In this document: piece after piece, positions 62,391-64,000 of the stretch
How positions within the stretch are numbered: position 1 is the stretch's first letter
Layout of the letters: each line of letters opens with the position of its first letter
Assembly (NCBI RefSeq): GCF_010692725.1
Contig: NZ_JAAFZB010000096.1
Location: forward strand, 1,240,001-1,304,000
Direction of reading: 5' to 3'
Source of the DNA: Flavihumibacter soli
Lineage (GTDB): Bacteria > Bacteroidota > Bacteroidia > Sphingobacteriales > Sphingobacteriaceae
Length of the DNA stretch: 64,000 nucleotides
The notes under the pieces: generated by a model
What the model was told of the DNA's origin: nothing
Seen by the model: only the letters and a program-made list of their open reading frames with translations
Databases searched by the model: none
Translations under genes and position numbers: made by a program

Positions 62391-62807
62391 ATGTCAAAAT
62401 TGAACGGAACTGTTAAAGACGATAAGGTCACCGGCTTTATCCGGAAACTTGAACCCGGATTTGCGACACTTATTGAGGAGATCCGGCAAGCAATACTGGA
62501 GTCTGACGCTGAAATTAGCGAGCAGATAAAATGGAACTCCCCGAGTTTCTTTTACACCGGTGATATGGTGGCTTTCGATCCGAAGGAATATAAACGCGAC
62601 ATCGTGGTGGTCAATGTCCGGAAGAACGAAGCTTTACTCGTATTCCCGACAGGTATTGTGATCGAAGACGAAAACGGCTTACTGGAGGGAAATTACGCCG
62701 ACGGACGCAGGATCGTAAAGTTTAAAACGCTGGAAGATTTCCGAAACAGGAAAGATGATCTAAAGGCCGTTATCCGAAACTGGCTGGATAAGGTCGAAAA
62801 AAGATAA
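62391..62807 (+). CDS. DUF1801 protein
   Basis: 138 residues. FATLIEEIRQAILESDAEIS, EQIKWNSPSFFYTGDMVAFD match the DUF1801 (YdhG-like) fold, and the end KDDLKAVIRNWLDKVEKR is typical. The family is of unknown function. It follows the YCII gene by 12 bp and probably shares its transcript. Confidence 0.87.
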   Translation: MSKLNGTVKDDKVTGFIRKLEPGFATLIEEIRQAILESDAEISEQIKWNSPSFFYTGDMVAFDPKEYKRDIVVVNVRKNEALLVFPTGIVIEDENGLLEGNYADGRRIVKFKTLEDFRNRKDDLKAVIRNWLDKVEKR

Positions 62808-62871
62808 TCTATATCAGGATACCAGTCAAAAGCACAAAGAACTTAAAGGAAACAGACTTACCCAATTTAAT

Positions 62872-63330
62872 ATGGAAAACCTAAACGGCGGATTCAAATT
62901 GATCGGGCTTCAACTGGATAAAAAAACATCCAACGAAGCAGGTCAATCAAGTCATGACTGCGGATCTTTATGGCAGAAATTCGAATCGGAGGATTATTTT
63001 AAAAGAGTTCCCGGTAAGTTAACCGATGAGATCTTCGCCGTCTACTTCGATTATGAAGGCGACCATACCAGACCGTTCTCCTATTTCATTGGTTGCCAGG
63101 TTGAAGATTCAACAGAAGTTCCTGAAGGCATGAGCAGTTTGAACATCCCGCGAGGTAATTATACCCGGCTTACCACGAACGGCCCAATGCCTGATTGCGT
63201 AGCAGATGCATGGGAGGAGATCTGGAAATCGCGAATCGAACGGCGATACAGTTACGACTTCGAGGTCTACGGCGACAAAAGCCGGGACTGGAGCAATGCG
63301 GAGGTAGAAATATACTTATCGGTTCGTTAA
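62872..63330 (+). CDS. GyrI-like/AraC effector-binding domain protein
   Basis: 152 residues, a stand-alone AraC_E_bind (GyrI-like) fold: SHDCGSLWQKFESEDYFKRV, IFAVYFDYEGDHTRPFSYFI, NIPRGNYTRLTTNGPMP and WEEIWKSRIERRYSYDFEVY with the conserved Glu near the ligand pocket. There is no DNA-binding domain. These proteins bind small molecules or neutralise toxins; this one is unassigned. No signal peptide. Confidence 0.84.
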   Translation: MENLNGGFKLIGLQLDKKTSNEAGQSSHDCGSLWQKFESEDYFKRVPGKLTDEIFAVYFDYEGDHTRPFSYFIGCQVEDSTEVPEGMSSLNIPRGNYTRLTTNGPMPDCVADAWEEIWKSRIERRYSYDFEVYGDKSRDWSNAEVEIYLSVR

Positions 63331-63467
63331 ACGGAAAGCCTTTATTTCGTCCAGAGACTCTTTTTCCTGGAAGTATTCACTCTAATCGTTATATTTATAT
63401 ACAACCTTTTGCCTTCCTATATCTATTCTTTTATTTCTGATAGTGCTGTGATCATTTTCCGGTTAAC

Positions 63468-63821
63468 ATGAAGAAACAAAATTACTGGATCCCGCTTTAC
63501 CATATTTTTCTTCTGGCTGCTATAGCCTTGCTTCCATCATGTTATTCGGTTCGGTTGATCAGCAGGGATGGTATCCCCGAGCCTGATTATACCAACAACT
63601 CCCAGGATTTCTATAAGAACAAGCAGGTTCATGTACTGGATACAACCATTCGGCTGAAAGGCCCGGAAGGAGATTTTACAATGATTCAGAACTGCGGTTC
63701 CGGCGGGTTTTATTCACTCGAATACCGCAGCACTCTAGGTGGTGTGCTACTCAGCGCAATCACCTTCGGAAAAGTGCGAAAGGTGAAAGTGAAATATGTG
63801 TGTCTTAAAGAAGGGAGTTGA
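63468..63821 (+). CDS. Hypothetical lipoprotein
   Basis: 117 residues. MKKQNYWIPLYHIFLLAAIA with LLPSC predicts a lipobox (Cys25). The mature part, beginning YSVRLISRDGIPEPDYTNNS, is short and beta-rich with a glycine-rich end (SGGFYSLEYRSTLGGVLLSA). No family recognised; the context gives no function. Close spacing (2 bp) to the next gene suggests an operon. Confidence 0.72.
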   Translation: MKKQNYWIPLYHIFLLAAIALLPSCYSVRLISRDGIPEPDYTNNSQDFYKNKQVHVLDTTIRLKGPEGDFTMIQNCGSGGFYSLEYRSTLGGVLLSAITFGKVRKVKVKYVCLKEGS

Positions 63822-63823
63822 AT

Positions 63824-64000
63824 ATGGCTACTACCATTAAACAAAGCATCGGCACCTGGGATACTCTTCACGAAAACGGGCCGTTCCCCACCAAAAACCT
63901 ATTTATCACCAGCCTTGAGTCTGAAGGCAATATTCCGTCGGTGACAGATCGTTATAACGATGCAGCTGAGGAAATACAAAGACTGCTCAGGGAGGCACTG
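63824..64000 (+). CDS. Partial gene cut by the right edge, product not recognised
   Basis: 59 codons from ATG 63824 to the window end, no stop. It begins MATTIKQSIGTWDTLHENGP and runs through FPTKNLFITSLESE with a helix RYNDAAEEIQRLLREAL. No signal peptide. I do not recognise a family from this much; it starts 2 bp after the lipoprotein stop, so the two are probably co-transcribed. Confidence 0.6.
   Translation, partial: MATTIKQSIGTWDTLHENGPFPTKNLFITSLESEGNIPSVTDRYNDAAEEIQRLLREAL

Noticed and set aside
1-64000. tRNA, rRNA or CRISPR array
   Set aside because: I saw no cloverleaf-like conserved arms, no rRNA stretches and no regularly spaced direct repeats with unique spacers.

Overview
The window reads as a chromosomal segment of a Bacteroidota bacterium, most likely of the family Sphingobacteriaceae (Pedobacter/Mucilaginibacter relatives). 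The evidence is a class-specific gene set (IPExxxVDY protein next to pyruvate kinase, nadD-gmk-yicC and rnc-fabF-acpP blocks, DUF2652, a hybrid kinase with a 7TMR-DISM sensor, many lysine-rich signal peptides ending in AQ), AT-rich intergenic DNA with little Shine-Dalgarno signal, and families of short intergenic repeats. No rRNA, tRNA, integrase, transposase or CRISPR array was seen.

Region 1 (1-13587, minus strand) is the most striking part: twelve tightly packed, co-directional genes for an extracellular contractile injection system (eCIS), the phage-tail-like machine of the Afp/PVC/MAC/AlgoCIS type. In transcription order they are a Pvc16-type tube terminator (DUF4255), an unrecognised sheath-adjacent protein, one sheath, two tube proteins, a 55-residue DUF5908 protein, a LysM protein, a VgrG-like spike, an 83-residue protein, a gp25-like wedge, a baseplate J protein and a second giant baseplate protein that runs off the left edge. 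The AAA+ ATPase, tape measure, tail fibre and PAAR tip expected of a complete locus are not in the window and would lie further left.

Region 2 (14004-15907, plus strand) is divergent from the eCIS operon. It holds a PAS-LuxR transcription regulator and a metzincin protease (astacin-type zinc motif plus a C-terminal PPC-like domain) with no signal peptide. Their position makes them a candidate regulator and a candidate injected cargo; both roles are inference.

Region 3 (15.9-40.6 kb) is ordinary accessory metabolism and stress genes: an M14 carboxypeptidase, acetyltransferases, EcsC, DinB, an FAD oxidoreductase, an amidase, an aldehyde dehydrogenase, MiaE, PEP carboxylase, a GH43 lipoprotein, a hybrid sensor kinase, a Gfo/Idh/MocA oxidoreductase, an old-yellow-enzyme reductase and an MFS pump. 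Region 4 (40.8-53.2 kb) is conserved core: nadD, gmk, yicC, an acyltransferase, rnc, fabF, acpP, the IPExxxVDY gene, pyk and a B12-dependent ribonucleotide reductase preceded by a repeat-rich 0.9 kb spacer. Region 5 (53.3-64 kb) holds envelope and small accessory genes: DinB-like, outer-membrane, VOC, stress, M1 aminopeptidase and DUF937-OmpA proteins, one decayed gene, and a gene cut by the right edge.
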